Of a DNA stretch of 64,000 nt, positions 43,406 to 51,934 are shown one piece after another. Origin of the DNA: Cohnella sp. AR92 (lineage in GTDB: Bacteria; Bacillota; Bacilli; Paenibacillales; Paenibacillaceae); contig NZ_RZJR01000009.1 in NCBI RefSeq assembly GCF_003990975.1, forward strand, positions 248,001 to 312,000. Reading direction: 5' to 3'. Within the stretch, counting starts at the first letter, position 1, and each line of letters begins with the position of its first letter. Both the position numbers and the translations under genes were made by a program. Below the pieces are notes generated by a model. It was not told the DNA's origin and searched no databases. It saw only the letters and a program-made list of their open reading frames with translations.

Positions 43406-45094
43406 ATGCTTCCTTTATCAGCAAAATTAACCAAAGAGAGGCCTGCTATCGGACTCTCTCTACTCCTCATTCTCCTTTATCTCTCGCCTCTTTTCCTCTT
43501 GGGGGAGAACGCGCATCTTCGGGTCCACGACAATATGGACTCCAACATCGCTTGGTATAAGGTGCTGGTTCGAAGCCATGAGCTGTTCGGCTCCCTGGAC
43601 GCCACGATCCCTCAGGTCATGAACGGCCTGCCGCGAGGCGCCTATGGAACGGAATTCAGCGGCATCGTCTGGCTGCACGCCCTATTCCCTTCCATGCTTG
43701 CTTACGCCCTTAGCCAAACCGTAACGAGAGTCGCGGCTTTCTTCGGGATGTATTTGCTGCTGCGCAAACACTTTATTAAAGGGCCCGAAGTCGGCCTTAT
43801 TCGCGTCGGCGTTGCGCTTGCTTTCGCCTTGACGCCATTCTGGCCGTCCGGCATGTTAAGCACGCTGGGGCAGCCTCTGGCGCTATGGGCATTCCTGAAC
43901 ATCCGCAAGCGAGAGATCTCCTGGAGGGAGATCGCCGTCCTTATTCTGCTTCCCTTCTACTCCAGCTTTGTCCTCGGTTTTTTCTTCTTCCTGACGGGGA
44001 TGGGCGTGATTTGGCTGCGCGATCTGATCAAGAAGCGCGATTGGAACCCGGTCTTTCTCGGGAGCATCGCCTTGATGACCGGGGTCTATCTGGCGATCGA
44101 ATATCGGCTGCTGCATGGATTGGTCTTCACGGAGGCCCCCACCAGCCGCTCGGCCTTCTTCCAATCCACGGTCGGCCTTGGACGTACTCTGTACCTGGCC
44201 TTCGTAAATTTCGTATGGGGCCATATGCACGTCTTGACCATGCACATTCTGGTGATCCTGCCCATCCTATTTATCGCGCTGCGTGTCGTGTTCGTCCAGA
44301 AGAGCCAGAAAGCAAACAAACTGTTTATCTATTTGCTAGGGCTGAATATCGTTCTGTCGCTATGGTACGCCTTCTGGTTCTACAAGGGATGGCAGCCGCT
44401 CAAAGAAAAGTTCACGATCCTGACCACGTTCGACTTCGGCCGGTTTCATTTTCTGCACCCTCTGGTCATCTACTTAAGCTTCGCGCTGGGCTTGCTCATT
44501 CTCTGGAGAACGGGAGAGAAGTGGCAGAAGCGGGTTCGCATCGCCTTGGTCGCGCAGGTCCTATTCCTCTTCGTTTGCAACGACGAGGTCGTTTATCGGG
44601 CCTACGGGGAGCCTTCTTTTAAACAATTCTTCGCGGTCGACCAGTTCCGGGAGATCAAGGAATACATCGGGAAGCCTCAGCAGGATTATCGCGTAGCCAG
44701 CATCGGGCTCAACCCTTCCATCGCGCAGTACAACGGCTTCTATACCCTGGACAGCTACGTCAACTACTACCCGCTTGCGTACAAATACCAGTTCCGCCGA
44801 ATCATCGCCAAGGAGCTCGATAAGAATCCGACGATCGAATCCTACTTCGATCATTGGGGCAACCGATGCTTCCTGTTTGTCAGCGAGCTGGGCAAGAATT
44901 ACGAGTTTAAAAAGGATTCCGGCAAAGAAATCCACCAGTTGGAGCTCGATACGGAAGCTTTCAAAGCGATGGGAGGACAGTACATCTTCTCGGCCGTGCC
45001 GATCCGGAATGCCGATGAAGACGGGCTTCGATTGTTGAAGACCTTCGACAGCTCCGAGTCTGCTTGGAGGGTCTACCTGTACCAGGCGAAGTGA
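43406..45094 (+). CDS. YkoS-like polytopic membrane protein (DUF6044)
   Basis: 562 aa from ATG 43406 (GTG two codons earlier possible; ribosome site weak, AGG 10 nt upstream). About ten membrane helices over residues 15-390, with an extracytoplasmic loop after helix 1 containing HDNMDSNIAWYKVL, like the DxD loop of GT-C glycosyltransferase-fold enzymes. The C-terminal 170 residues are soluble. This matches Bacillus YkoS (DUF6044), of unknown function; a lipid-linked sugar transferase role is plausible. A TATACT -10 at 43348-43353 may drive it. Confidence 0.85.
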   Translation: MLPLSAKLTKERPAIGLSLLLILLYLSPLFLLGENAHLRVHDNMDSNIAWYKVLVRSHELFGSLDATIPQVMNGLPRGAYGTEFSGIVWLHALFPSMLAYALSQTVTRVAAFFGMYLLLRKHFIKGPEVGLIRVGVALAFALTPFWPSGMLSTLGQPLALWAFLNIRKREISWREIAVLILLPFYSSFVLGFFFFLTGMGVIWLRDLIKKRDWNPVFLGSIALMTGVYLAIEYRLLHGLVFTEAPTSRSAFFQSTVGLGRTLYLAFVNFVWGHMHVLTMHILVILPILFIALRVVFVQKSQKANKLFIYLLGLNIVLSLWYAFWFYKGWQPLKEKFTILTTFDFGRFHFLHPLVIYLSFALGLLILWRTGEKWQKRVRIALVAQVLFLFVCNDEVVYRAYGEPSFKQFFAVDQFREIKEYIGKPQQDYRVASIGLNPSIAQYNGFYTLDSYVNYYPLAYKYQFRRIIAKELDKNPTIESYFDHWGNRCFLFVSELGKNYEFKKDSGKEIHQLELDTEAFKAMGGQYIFSAVPIRNADEDGLRLLKTFDSSESAWRVYLYQAK

Positions 45095-45109
45095 GGCTAA
45101 TAACAGCTA

Positions 45110-45139
45110 ACAAGGCCATCCTCTTCGGGATGGCCTTGT
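45110..45139. terminator. Bidirectional terminator after YkoS-like gene
   Basis: A perfect 12-bp stem ACAAGGCCATCC/GGATGGCCTTGT with a 6-nt loop between convergent genes. Confidence 0.85.
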
Positions 45140-45159
45140 CTTGGATTCTTCGATTTGCC

Positions 45160-45528
45160 TTATAAATGTTGAAGACCGATCCGGTTGCCTTCGCTGTCCA
45201 GGAACATCCCCAGATAGCCTGCGTGATCGCCTGCGAAGGTCTTCTGCATGATCACTTGTCCGCCGGCCTCGTTGACTCTGGATAGGATAACGGCCAAGTC
45301 CGGACTCCCGTCAAGAAACAAGGAGACTCCTTCCTCTGATGGCGTATGGTTAGGTCCCTTCACCAAAGCCCCTCCATTGGTCTGCTCCCGAACCGGGAAG
45401 AACGCGTACTCCGAATCCCCGATAGGCATCGACGGCAGCTCCACCTGAAGAATCCGCTGGTAGAACGCTTTGGCCCGCTCCATATCCGACACCGGAATCT
45501 CCGCCCAAATAAACAATCGCTTCAACAT
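45160..45528 (-). CDS. VOC family (glyoxalase-like) protein
   Basis: 122 aa, one vicinal-oxygen-chelate unit of two beta-alpha-beta-beta-beta modules: FIWAEIPVSDMERAKAFY at the N-terminus and GYLGMFLDSEGNRIGLQ at the C-terminus. Members act as glyoxalases, dioxygenases or antibiotic-binding proteins; the substrate is unknown. The metal ligands are incomplete by eye (E9 and a C-terminal region), so it may be a binding protein. Single gene. The 130 nt upstream show nothing recognisable. Confidence 0.88.
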   Translation of the reverse strand: MLKRLFIWAEIPVSDMERAKAFYQRILQVELPSMPIGDSEYAFFPVREQTNGGALVKGPNHTPSEEGVSLFLDGSPDLAVILSRVNEAGGQVIMQKTFAGDHAGYLGMFLDSEGNRIGLQHL

Positions 45529-45658
45529 CTCCTACATCCCGCCTCTCGTTCCTCTTTGTCCTTACGCAAATAAAGACGAACGAGCAGCCGGAAAATCATC
45601 GGTTCCGCGAAGCGCTTCGGACTTAAGTTTCGCCCGCTCTTCCGACCCTCTTCGCGGA

Positions 45659-46111
45659 TCAATACTCCCTCTTATTCCCCTTCTTTACGAACTCCCAATC
45701 GACCTCGACGTTCCTTCTCACTCTTTGAAGATAGCTTAACAAAGCTTCCGCTTCGTGTTGATCGAACCCGGCTAACGCGACCCGCTCGGAATGGTCCCCT
45801 TCTCTCTTAAGGAAAGAGGAAGCTTGATCTCCTTTTCCCGTGGTAAACAGCCTTTTGATTTTTTTGTTCGTTTGGTCGTCCTTCCTATGGATGAACCCCT
45901 GCGACTCCAGCTTCTGGATGGCGCGAGCGGCCGTCGTACGGTCCACCTTGACCATGTCCGCAAGCTTCTCTTGAATAATCCCCGGGTTCTCATGGATTCG
46001 AATCAAATATAAATATTGTCCTTTGGTAAGGGCGATCTCCTTGAATTCCACGTTGCTTATGGAATCCAGCGCCCTTGCGATCATGCCGATCTCCCGAAGA
46101 ATCTCCTTCAT
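45659..46111 (-). CDS. MarR family transcriptional regulator
   Basis: 150 aa from ATG 46111, where GAGGG is 7 nt upstream; an in-frame ATG at 46132 is the alternative. The winged helix covers about 30-100 (ITKG-type LTKGQYLYLIRI; LADMVKVDRTTAARAIQKLESQGFI; wing RKDDQTNKKIKRLF). It follows the paiA gene in one operon whose promoter contains a perfect palindrome, consistent with autorepression. The inducer is unknown. Confidence 0.92.
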   Translation of the reverse strand: MKEILREIGMIARALDSISNVEFKEIALTKGQYLYLIRIHENPGIIQEKLADMVKVDRTTAARAIQKLESQGFIHRKDDQTNKKIKRLFTTGKGDQASSFLKREGDHSERVALAGFDQHEAEALLSYLQRVRRNVEVDWEFVKKGNKREY

Positions 46112-46139
46112 CCCGTTCCCTCGCCGTCCCATCGCCCGA

Positions 46140-46691
<552 letters not shown>

Positions 46692-46694
46692 TCA

Positions 46695-46723
46695 ATTATG
46701 TTGCAAATGCAACAAAAATGCAA
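46695..46723 (-). promoter_or_regulatory. paiA-marR promoter with palindrome in the spacer
   Basis: On the minus strand TTGCAT (46723-46718), 17-nt spacer, CATAAT (46700-46695). The spacer contains GTTGCA-AA-TGCAAC (46700-46713), a perfect 14-bp inverted repeat of the kind MarR dimers bind. Position predicts repression by the operon's own MarR protein. Confidence 0.7.
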
Positions 46724-46760
46724 GCGGAGCAACCCTGTTTCCATAAGTCCTCTCTTATTC

Positions 46761-47171
46761 TTAATCCAACAGCTCCGGATTCATCTCCACCTGTTCGAGC
46801 ATGTGCCCGATGTTCCCTTCGCCCGCAAACAAGCTGCTATCGAAGAAATCCTGCTCCAGATCGGACCAGTACAGTTCGTTCTCATCCCCGAACACGTCCG
46901 CGTCCCGCTTAAGCCGGCCGACATACACCTCGACATAGCAATCCTGAACGTAGTAGGTGAAGTCCATCAGATGGCGCAGCGAGATATCCTCTCTCGTTAT
47001 CCCCGTCTCTTCCCGCAGCTCCCGGTAAGCCGCCTCCAGTCCGGGCTCCCCGCTCTCGATTTTGCCGCCGACCAGATTGCTTAACCCCTTGTATGGATCT
47101 TTGAGCCGCTTGCACATCAGCAATCTCTGTTTGTCGCGGCTGTACACCATGATGACGTTGTATCCTTGCAT
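46761..47171 (-). CDS. Nudix hydrolase (MutT/8-oxo-dGTPase type)
   Basis: 136 aa with an intact Nudix box: GGKIESGEPGLEAAYRELRE then ETGI (G-x5-E-x7-REUxEExGU). The N-terminus YNVIMVYSRDKQRLLMCKR suits the MTH1/YjhB-type branch. Substrate not assignable: 8-oxo-dGTP or another nucleoside diphosphate derivative. AGGAG precedes ATG. Single gene, divergent from the PPOX-fold protein. Confidence 0.9.
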   Translation of the reverse strand: MQGYNVIMVYSRDKQRLLMCKRLKDPYKGLSNLVGGKIESGEPGLEAAYRELREETGITREDISLRHLMDFTYYVQDCYVEVYVGRLKRDADVFGDENELYWSDLEQDFFDSSLFAGEGNIGHMLEQVEMNPELLD

Positions 47172-47257
47172 GCCGAGTCTCCTATCGTATGGGGATCTAG
47201 TGCTTAACGTATTCGTTCAAGCTGCGGAAGAATCCTCCTGCGGAGGCGACATTCGGT

Positions 47258-47286
47258 TTGACGGAACGCTTCGAGTGCCATACTAA
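47258..47286 (+). promoter_or_regulatory. SigA promoter of the PPOX-fold gene
   Basis: TTGACG (47258-47263), 17-nt spacer, TACTAA (47281-47286), about 35 nt before the start codon. Confidence 0.65.
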
Positions 47287-47320
47287 TCGAAACCTATTAC
47301 CCATAAGGAGAGAAAACGAA

Positions 47321-47812
47321 ATGAACCCTTCTACTGACGAGGACCAAGAAGCGATCGAGAAGATCCGCGAACTGATCAAGGATATCGACACGGCGATGCT
47401 GACCACCGTATCCGATGAAGGGCTGGTGTCGCGGCCTATGAAGACCCAGGACGTGGAATTCGACGGCGACCTCTGGTTCCTGACCAAGAAGGATACCGGC
47501 AAGTTCCATGAGCTGCTTCGCGATCGCCAGGTCAACGTGGCCTATGCGGGCAAGTCATTCGTCTCCATTCGAGGTGTAGCCGAACTCGTCGACAGTCCCG
47601 AGAAGCTGAAGGAATTCTGGAACCCGGCTTATGAGCAGCTTCTGGAAGCTACCGCCGACGATCCGGATCTCGTTCTCATCAAAGTGAGAGCCGATACCGC
47701 CGAGTATTGGGATACCGGCAACAAACTCAAGATGGCGAAATTCCTGTTCCGCAGACTGATGGGCAAGAATACGGAAGGAACGGAGATCAACCGGCTTGTG
47801 GAATTCAAGTAG
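47321..47812 (+). CDS. Pyridoxamine 5'-phosphate oxidase-fold general stress protein
   Basis: 163 aa from ATG 47321 with AAGGAG 10 nt upstream. The split-barrel flavin fold is recognisable in MLTTVSDEGLVSRPMKTQ (FMN site), LWFLTKKDTGK and VSIRGVAELVDSPEKLKEFW. It belongs to the YdaG/general stress protein 26 family, which bind FMN or FAD with unknown reaction. Not a true PdxH: the PLP-binding tail is absent. Single gene. Confidence 0.9.
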   Translation: MNPSTDEDQEAIEKIRELIKDIDTAMLTTVSDEGLVSRPMKTQDVEFDGDLWFLTKKDTGKFHELLRDRQVNVAYAGKSFVSIRGVAELVDSPEKLKEFWNPAYEQLLEATADDPDLVLIKVRADTAEYWDTGNKLKMAKFLFRRLMGKNTEGTEINRLVEFK

Positions 47813-47849
47813 GGACGCGGGCGCAGGGGCGGGGAAAAGAAAGACCAAA

Positions 47850-47870
47850 AAGCCGGCCAAAGGCCGGCTT
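47850..47870 (-). terminator. Terminator of zwf
   Basis: AAGCCGGCC-TTT-GGCCGGCTT on the minus strand followed by TTTTGGTC, 65 nt past the zwf stop. Confidence 0.8.
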
Positions 47871-47934
47871 CCGCATAGGGGTCTACTCCCTCTATTCGCT
47901 CTATATTCGCCCTCTCTTCGCCCTCTCTTCGCCC

Positions 47935-49497
47935 TCACTTGCCCGCGTTGCTCACCCAGATGACGTTGTCCTCTTCTTGCCCGTTCACCGGCCACCAGAA
48001 GAATCCGTCCTCCTCCAGCAGGCGATCCGCTTCTTCCGGTCCCCAGGAGCCGGCCGGATAGAAGATGGGTTCGCTCGTACCGCTCTTCCAAGCCGCGGCG
48101 ATCGGATCGACGAGCTTCCAAGCGACCGCCAGCTCATCCCAACGGGTGAAGTACGTATGATCCCCGCGCGAAGCGTCGTAAATCAATCGCTCGTAAGCTT
48201 CCGGGGTGTTGATGCCGATCTGGCAGCTCTGGCAGAATTCCATCGCCACCGGCTGGACCGTCATGTCGTTGCCCGGCTTTTTTGCGTTGATCTTGATGTA
48301 GATGCCCTCCATCGGATTCACGCGGATCACGAGCAGATTCGGCCTTAGCTCCTGCTTGCTCGCGAACAGGACGCGGTTCGGCACGTTCTTGAACTCGATG
48401 ACGATCTCCGTGGACTTGACCGGAAGCCGCTTCCCCGTGCGGACATAGAAGGGAACCCCCGCCCAGCGGAAATTATCGACATAGAGGCGCGCGGCGAAGA
48501 ACGTCTCCGTATTCGAGTCGGAAGGAACCGATTCCTCCTGCCGGTAGCCCTTGATCTCCTGCCCTCGGGAGATCCCTTCCGCGTATTGGCCCCGAACGAT
48601 CCGCTTGCGGATCTCTTCCTCCGAATCGAACCCCCGAATGGAACGCAGCGCCTTGACCTTCTCGTCGCGGATATCCTCCGATTCGAGCCGGCTCGGCGGC
48701 TCCATCGCGATCATCGTCAGCATCTGCAGCATGTGGTTCTGAACCATGTCCCGCAGCGCGCCCGACTTGTTGTAATAAGCGCCGCGCTCCTCCACTCCCA
48801 CCGTCTCGGACAAGGTGATTTGCACGTTCGCGATGGAGTTGTTGTTCCAGAGGGGCTCGAACATGGCATTGGCGAACCGCAGCACCTCGATGTTCTGCAC
48901 CATCTCCTTGCCGAGATAGTGATCGATGCGGAACACCTCGTTCTCCTGGAAAACATGGCGGATCTCTTCGTTCAGCCGCTCGGCGGACGGATAATCGTAG
49001 CCGAACGGCTTCTCGATGACGAGCCGATGCCAGCCGCCGCTGTCCAGCATGCCCCCGTCGCGCAGATTCCTCGATACGGTCCCGAACAGCTCGGGCGCCA
49101 GCGCCAGGTAGAACAGCCGGTTGCCGGGGATCTGATAGCGCGTTTCCAGCTCCTCGGTATACGCTTTAAGCTGCCGCATGCCCTCCACGTTGCCGATATC
49201 GAGCGATTGATAGCTGAACCGGTCGGCGAAGCTTCTCCAGGCTTGTCCTTCTTCGGCCTTATACCGGCAGAATTCCCGGATCGACTCCAGTACGTCATCC
49301 TTGAATTGCTCATGGGTGCGGGGTCTTCTCGCCAGCCCCACGACGGCGAAGCGCTCGCCCAGCTTGCCCTCCCTATATAAGCTGTACAGGGCAGGAAACA
49401 GTTTGCGGCGCGCCAGGTCGCCCGTCGCCCCGAATATAAAGTAAACCGCGCCTTCCGCGGCCAACGCTTCCAAGCTCTTCTCGTTCATAGTCCACAT
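47935..49497 (-). CDS. zwf: Glucose-6-phosphate 1-dehydrogenase
   Basis: 520 aa. NADP-binding fingerprint FGATGDLARRKLFPAL (about 22-37), the substrate site RIDHYLGKEMVQN with catalytic His, and EKPFGYD nearby. First step of the oxidative pentose phosphate pathway, supplying NADPH. The start is ATG 49497 or the ATG three codons downstream; AAGGAAAG lies 3-12 nt upstream. Single gene in this window; no gnd or opcA neighbour. Confidence 0.95.
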   Translation of the reverse strand: MWTMNEKSLEALAAEGAVYFIFGATGDLARRKLFPALYSLYREGKLGERFAVVGLARRPRTHEQFKDDVLESIREFCRYKAEEGQAWRSFADRFSYQSLDIGNVEGMRQLKAYTEELETRYQIPGNRLFYLALAPELFGTVSRNLRDGGMLDSGGWHRLVIEKPFGYDYPSAERLNEEIRHVFQENEVFRIDHYLGKEMVQNIEVLRFANAMFEPLWNNNSIANVQITLSETVGVEERGAYYNKSGALRDMVQNHMLQMLTMIAMEPPSRLESEDIRDEKVKALRSIRGFDSEEEIRKRIVRGQYAEGISRGQEIKGYRQEESVPSDSNTETFFAARLYVDNFRWAGVPFYVRTGKRLPVKSTEIVIEFKNVPNRVLFASKQELRPNLLVIRVNPMEGIYIKINAKKPGNDMTVQPVAMEFCQSCQIGINTPEAYERLIYDASRGDHTYFTRWDELAVAWKLVDPIAAAWKSGTSEPIFYPAGSWGPEEADRLLEEDGFFWWPVNGQEEDNVIWVSNAGK

Positions 49498-49677
49498 CTT
49501 TCCTTAGTCGAAGGATTGGGATTGCCCGCTATGAGTTTAACATAATCACCCAGTTATTGCTATTTGCAGCCAATCGACGGAGGTCGCGAATCCGCCCGGG
49601 AAAATAGGTACGTGTCCATACGCATCCGCCCCCGGGTGAATATACTGCCTCAGAATGGAACGATGGAGGTGGAAGCG

Positions 49678-50070
49678 ATGTTTGATGATTTTGTACCGGC
49701 CGACGAAGAGCATCTTCTTCAGCTCCGCGGCTTTCCGGTTTGCGTCATCATGAACGACGGCGCCCGGCATTATGGTACGTTGACGGGCTGCACCAAAGAC
49801 AAACTGATCCTGAACGGGGATCTGGAGAACGATTCTCCGGGCGAGGTGGCCACCAAGACCCGCACGAAGTCGAGGAGAACGAATCGCTCTTCCAAGCGCG
49901 TCAGAGCGGCCTCCAAGAACGGGCCGAAGGAGAAACATACGTCTTCCGTCGCGGAAGAGAATGTCCCTCCGGAAGCGCCCTTCTGGGCCACCTTCGATGA
50001 GCCGCAGCCGCTCCCCCGCTCCAGGGTGACTCTGCCTCTGGAGCCGATTCAAGCGGTTCTTATCCTCTAA
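49678..50070 (+). CDS. Small LSm-like protein with basic linker, function unknown
   Basis: 130 aa from ATG 49678 (GGAGGTGG 5 nt upstream). Residues 13-48 (LLQLRGFPVCVIMNDGARHYG, then GTLTGCTKDKLILNGD) have the beta-strand spacing and G-x-x-V-x-V-x-x-x-D-G-x-x-x-x-G-x-L pattern of Sm/LSm/Hfq-like barrels. Residues 60-87 are Lys/Arg-rich (TKTRTKSRRTNRSSKRVR), fit to contact RNA. The C-terminus is Pro-rich with hydrophobic strands. No named family recognised. RNA binding is inference. Confidence 0.7.
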   Translation: MFDDFVPADEEHLLQLRGFPVCVIMNDGARHYGTLTGCTKDKLILNGDLENDSPGEVATKTRTKSRRTNRSSKRVRAASKNGPKEKHTSSVAEENVPPEAPFWATFDEPQPLPRSRVTLPLEPIQAVLIL

Positions 50071-50193
50071 CCGAACCATATCCCCGCTTGGTCGAGGCCG
50101 GCGCCCCCTTCCTTTTTCCTCCGCCGCAACCCGATTCAGTCCGTTCGCATTGTGGTAATATAAGGATAATCCGCAAGCGAAGGAGGAATACGG

Positions 50194-50493
50194 ATGTGGT
50201 GGCGCCCGCGGCAGTCGGAGATTCCGATCGACCGAATCACCCCCTTGTACCCGGCCTTTCCGTTCATTGAAGAGGAGCCTCTTCCTGAGCGAAGGAAGTC
50301 TCCCGACTCGGAGAAGCGTCCGATTCCCTCTCCGAAGCAGGCAGCGGCTCTTCCGGAGGCGGCAATTTCAAATGCCGTTCTACAATCCCTCTCTCAGGAA
50401 GAAGCGCGGCAGAAATATGCGGTCTACACCCGTTCCCGGCTTAAATCCTACTTTCAGCCTCCCGTGGGAATTCTGCTCGATAGGAAGGCATAG
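50194..50493 (+). CDS. Conserved-looking small protein of unknown function
   Basis: 99 aa, ATG with AAGGAGG 7 nt upstream, a convincing start. Begins MWWRPRQSEIPIDRI, followed by a Pro/Glu/Lys-rich linker (SPDSEKRPIPSPKQ) and a helical C-terminus AAISNAVLQSLSQEEARQKY. No signal peptide, membrane segment or known domain. It lies 123 nt after the LSm-like gene on the same strand and ends at a terminator. Function unknown. Confidence 0.65.
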   Translation: MWWRPRQSEIPIDRITPLYPAFPFIEEEPLPERRKSPDSEKRPIPSPKQAAALPEAAISNAVLQSLSQEEARQKYAVYTRSRLKSYFQPPVGILLDRKA

Positions 50494-50532
50494 AAGGCAT
50501 TAATATGAGAAACTTTTAATGAACGTTATCCG

Positions 50533-50563
50533 ATCCCTCGACTCTTTCGTCGGGGGATTTTTG
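50533..50563 (+). terminator. Terminator after the small unknown gene
   Basis: ATCCCTCGAC and GTCGGGGGAT (10 bp, one wobble) with a 6-nt loop, followed by five Ts. Confidence 0.85.
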
Positions 50564-50676
50564 CTTTTGCGACAATAATAGAGCGATTCGCGGACGAGCC
50601 TTTGACAAGCTTTGCATTCTCTTCCCCTTACAATCAGTTTAGCTTCTCTCCAAATCTCACTACGAGGAGTGATCGA

Positions 50677-51567
50677 ATGATAAGATATGACACCCGCCAA
50701 TCCCATGCTCTTGCAAGATACGTCATCGTAGTCCTCGCCTCGCTGTTCTTCCTCGTATTCGCCTATACTCGAGCTTCCTCCGCCTCCTCCGCAGCCCCCG
50801 CGGTCCTGAAAGCCGACGATATCGTTAAGATCTACGTGACGACGGTCAACCTTCTTAACGTTAGAGAAGCCCCTTCCGCCCAAGCGACAATCGTGAGAGT
50901 CGTCTCCAAGGGAACCCGACTGACGGTCCGCTCGGAGACCGCGGATGGCTGGCTTCGCCTGACGGACGGCACCTATGCCAAAGCAGCTTATGCCAAGCTC
51001 GTCGGCCAGAAGTCCAAAGCTCCGGTCCAAGCGTTATCTTATGCTTCTTATTCCGAATCCGCTGCGGATTCTTCTGCGGGGACATCCGCGGGGGCTTCGG
51101 GCGAACCGAATCCGAATCCATCGTTCTACGTGCCTTTCCCGGCCGTCAAGTCGGATTCCGGCCTGTCCGAAGAGAACATCTCGCGGCTGTTCGAAGGCAC
51201 GAAGCTGCTCGATAACGATCTGGAAGAAGCCATCCTGGAGATTGAGCAGGATTACGGGATCAACGCTTTCTTCACCGTCGCGGTCATGAAGCTCGAGAGC
51301 GGCAACGGCACAAGCAAGGCCGCCGCCAACCGAAATAACCTGTTCGGAATGAGGTCGGGACAAGGAGACGGCTATCTTCGCTTCGACACCAAGGCGGACA
51401 GCGTGCGCCGGTTCGGCCGGCTGATCTCCGAGAATTACATAGAAGAAGGCTATACGTCGATTACGAAGATCTCCGGCAAGTATTGTCCTCCCAACAAAGA
51501 TTGGGCCTCCCTGGTGGCGAACATCATCAAGCGGGATTACGGGCTTCTGCAGGGCCAGACCGTATGA
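50677..51567 (+). CDS. SH3b domain and glucosaminidase cell-wall hydrolase
   Basis: 296 aa from ATG 50677 (GAGGAGTG about 5 nt upstream). A signal-anchor helix spans about 14-31. An SH3b domain follows at about 52-110 (VTTVNLLNVREAPSAQATIVRVV), then a Ser/Ala linker, then a glucosaminidase (LYZ2-type) domain in the last 110 residues with LESGNGTSKAAANRNNLFGM, where E in KLES is the likely catalytic acid. It cuts glycan strands during wall remodelling or spore processes. Followed by phnD after a 367-nt gap. Confidence 0.9.
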   Translation: MIRYDTRQSHALARYVIVVLASLFFLVFAYTRASSASSAAPAVLKADDIVKIYVTTVNLLNVREAPSAQATIVRVVSKGTRLTVRSETADGWLRLTDGTYAKAAYAKLVGQKSKAPVQALSYASYSESAADSSAGTSAGASGEPNPNPSFYVPFPAVKSDSGLSEENISRLFEGTKLLDNDLEEAILEIEQDYGINAFFTVAVMKLESGNGTSKAAANRNNLFGMRSGQGDGYLRFDTKADSVRRFGRLISENYIEEGYTSITKISGKYCPPNKDWASLVANIIKRDYGLLQGQTV

Positions 51568-51629
51568 AGAACAAAGCGCGAACCAGAAGGGAAACCCCAT
51601 AATATTAATCTAAAAATTGTATATTTCCT

Positions 51630-51658
51630 TTGATAGATTCCAAGGTTTTCCTTATAAT
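51630..51658 (+). promoter_or_regulatory. Near-consensus promoter far upstream of phnD
   Basis: TTGATA (51630-51635), 17-nt spacer, TATAAT (51653-51658). Transcription would start near 51665, giving a 270-nt leader before the phnD GTG. Confidence 0.75.
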
Positions 51659-51664
51659 GGTGTC

Positions 51665-51934
51665 AAAAAGCATTTGGAAATCCGCCGTCTTACGCGTAAT
51701 GATAATGTTTGTTTATATGACATATTATGTTTTGTTATCTTACATATATCTCCCAAATGTATGGACACCATTTCCAAATTGTAATAAGATTTAGGAATAT
51801 TAAGCCTTTTGTCTTTAACATCAGGATAATTTTCGGAAAACAAACGGCTTGTATGATGGTTGTACGTTTACGGAACGGTGTCGACCCGTGCCCGTAAACG
51901 ACATCAAAATTATCGAAAAGTGGGGGAAACGAAA
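51665..51934 (+). promoter_or_regulatory. Structured AT-rich leader of the phnDCEE operon
   Basis: No gene is evident. Two inverted repeats share their 3' partner: AATGGTGTC (51656-51664) with GACACCATT, and ATTTGGAAAT (51673-51682) with ATTTCCAAAT; the two 3' arms overlap around 51765-51780, so only one pairing can form. A second hairpin pairs CGTTTACGG (51865-51873) with CCGTAAACG (51892-51900) around ACGG/CCGT. The layout resembles a switching leader. No terminator was found, and no riboswitch class was recognised. Confidence 0.4.

Noticed and set aside
51652..51843. 63-codon frame on the minus strand in the phnD leader
   Set aside because: TTG start with no ribosome site, opposite to the operon and overlapping promoter and hairpin elements.
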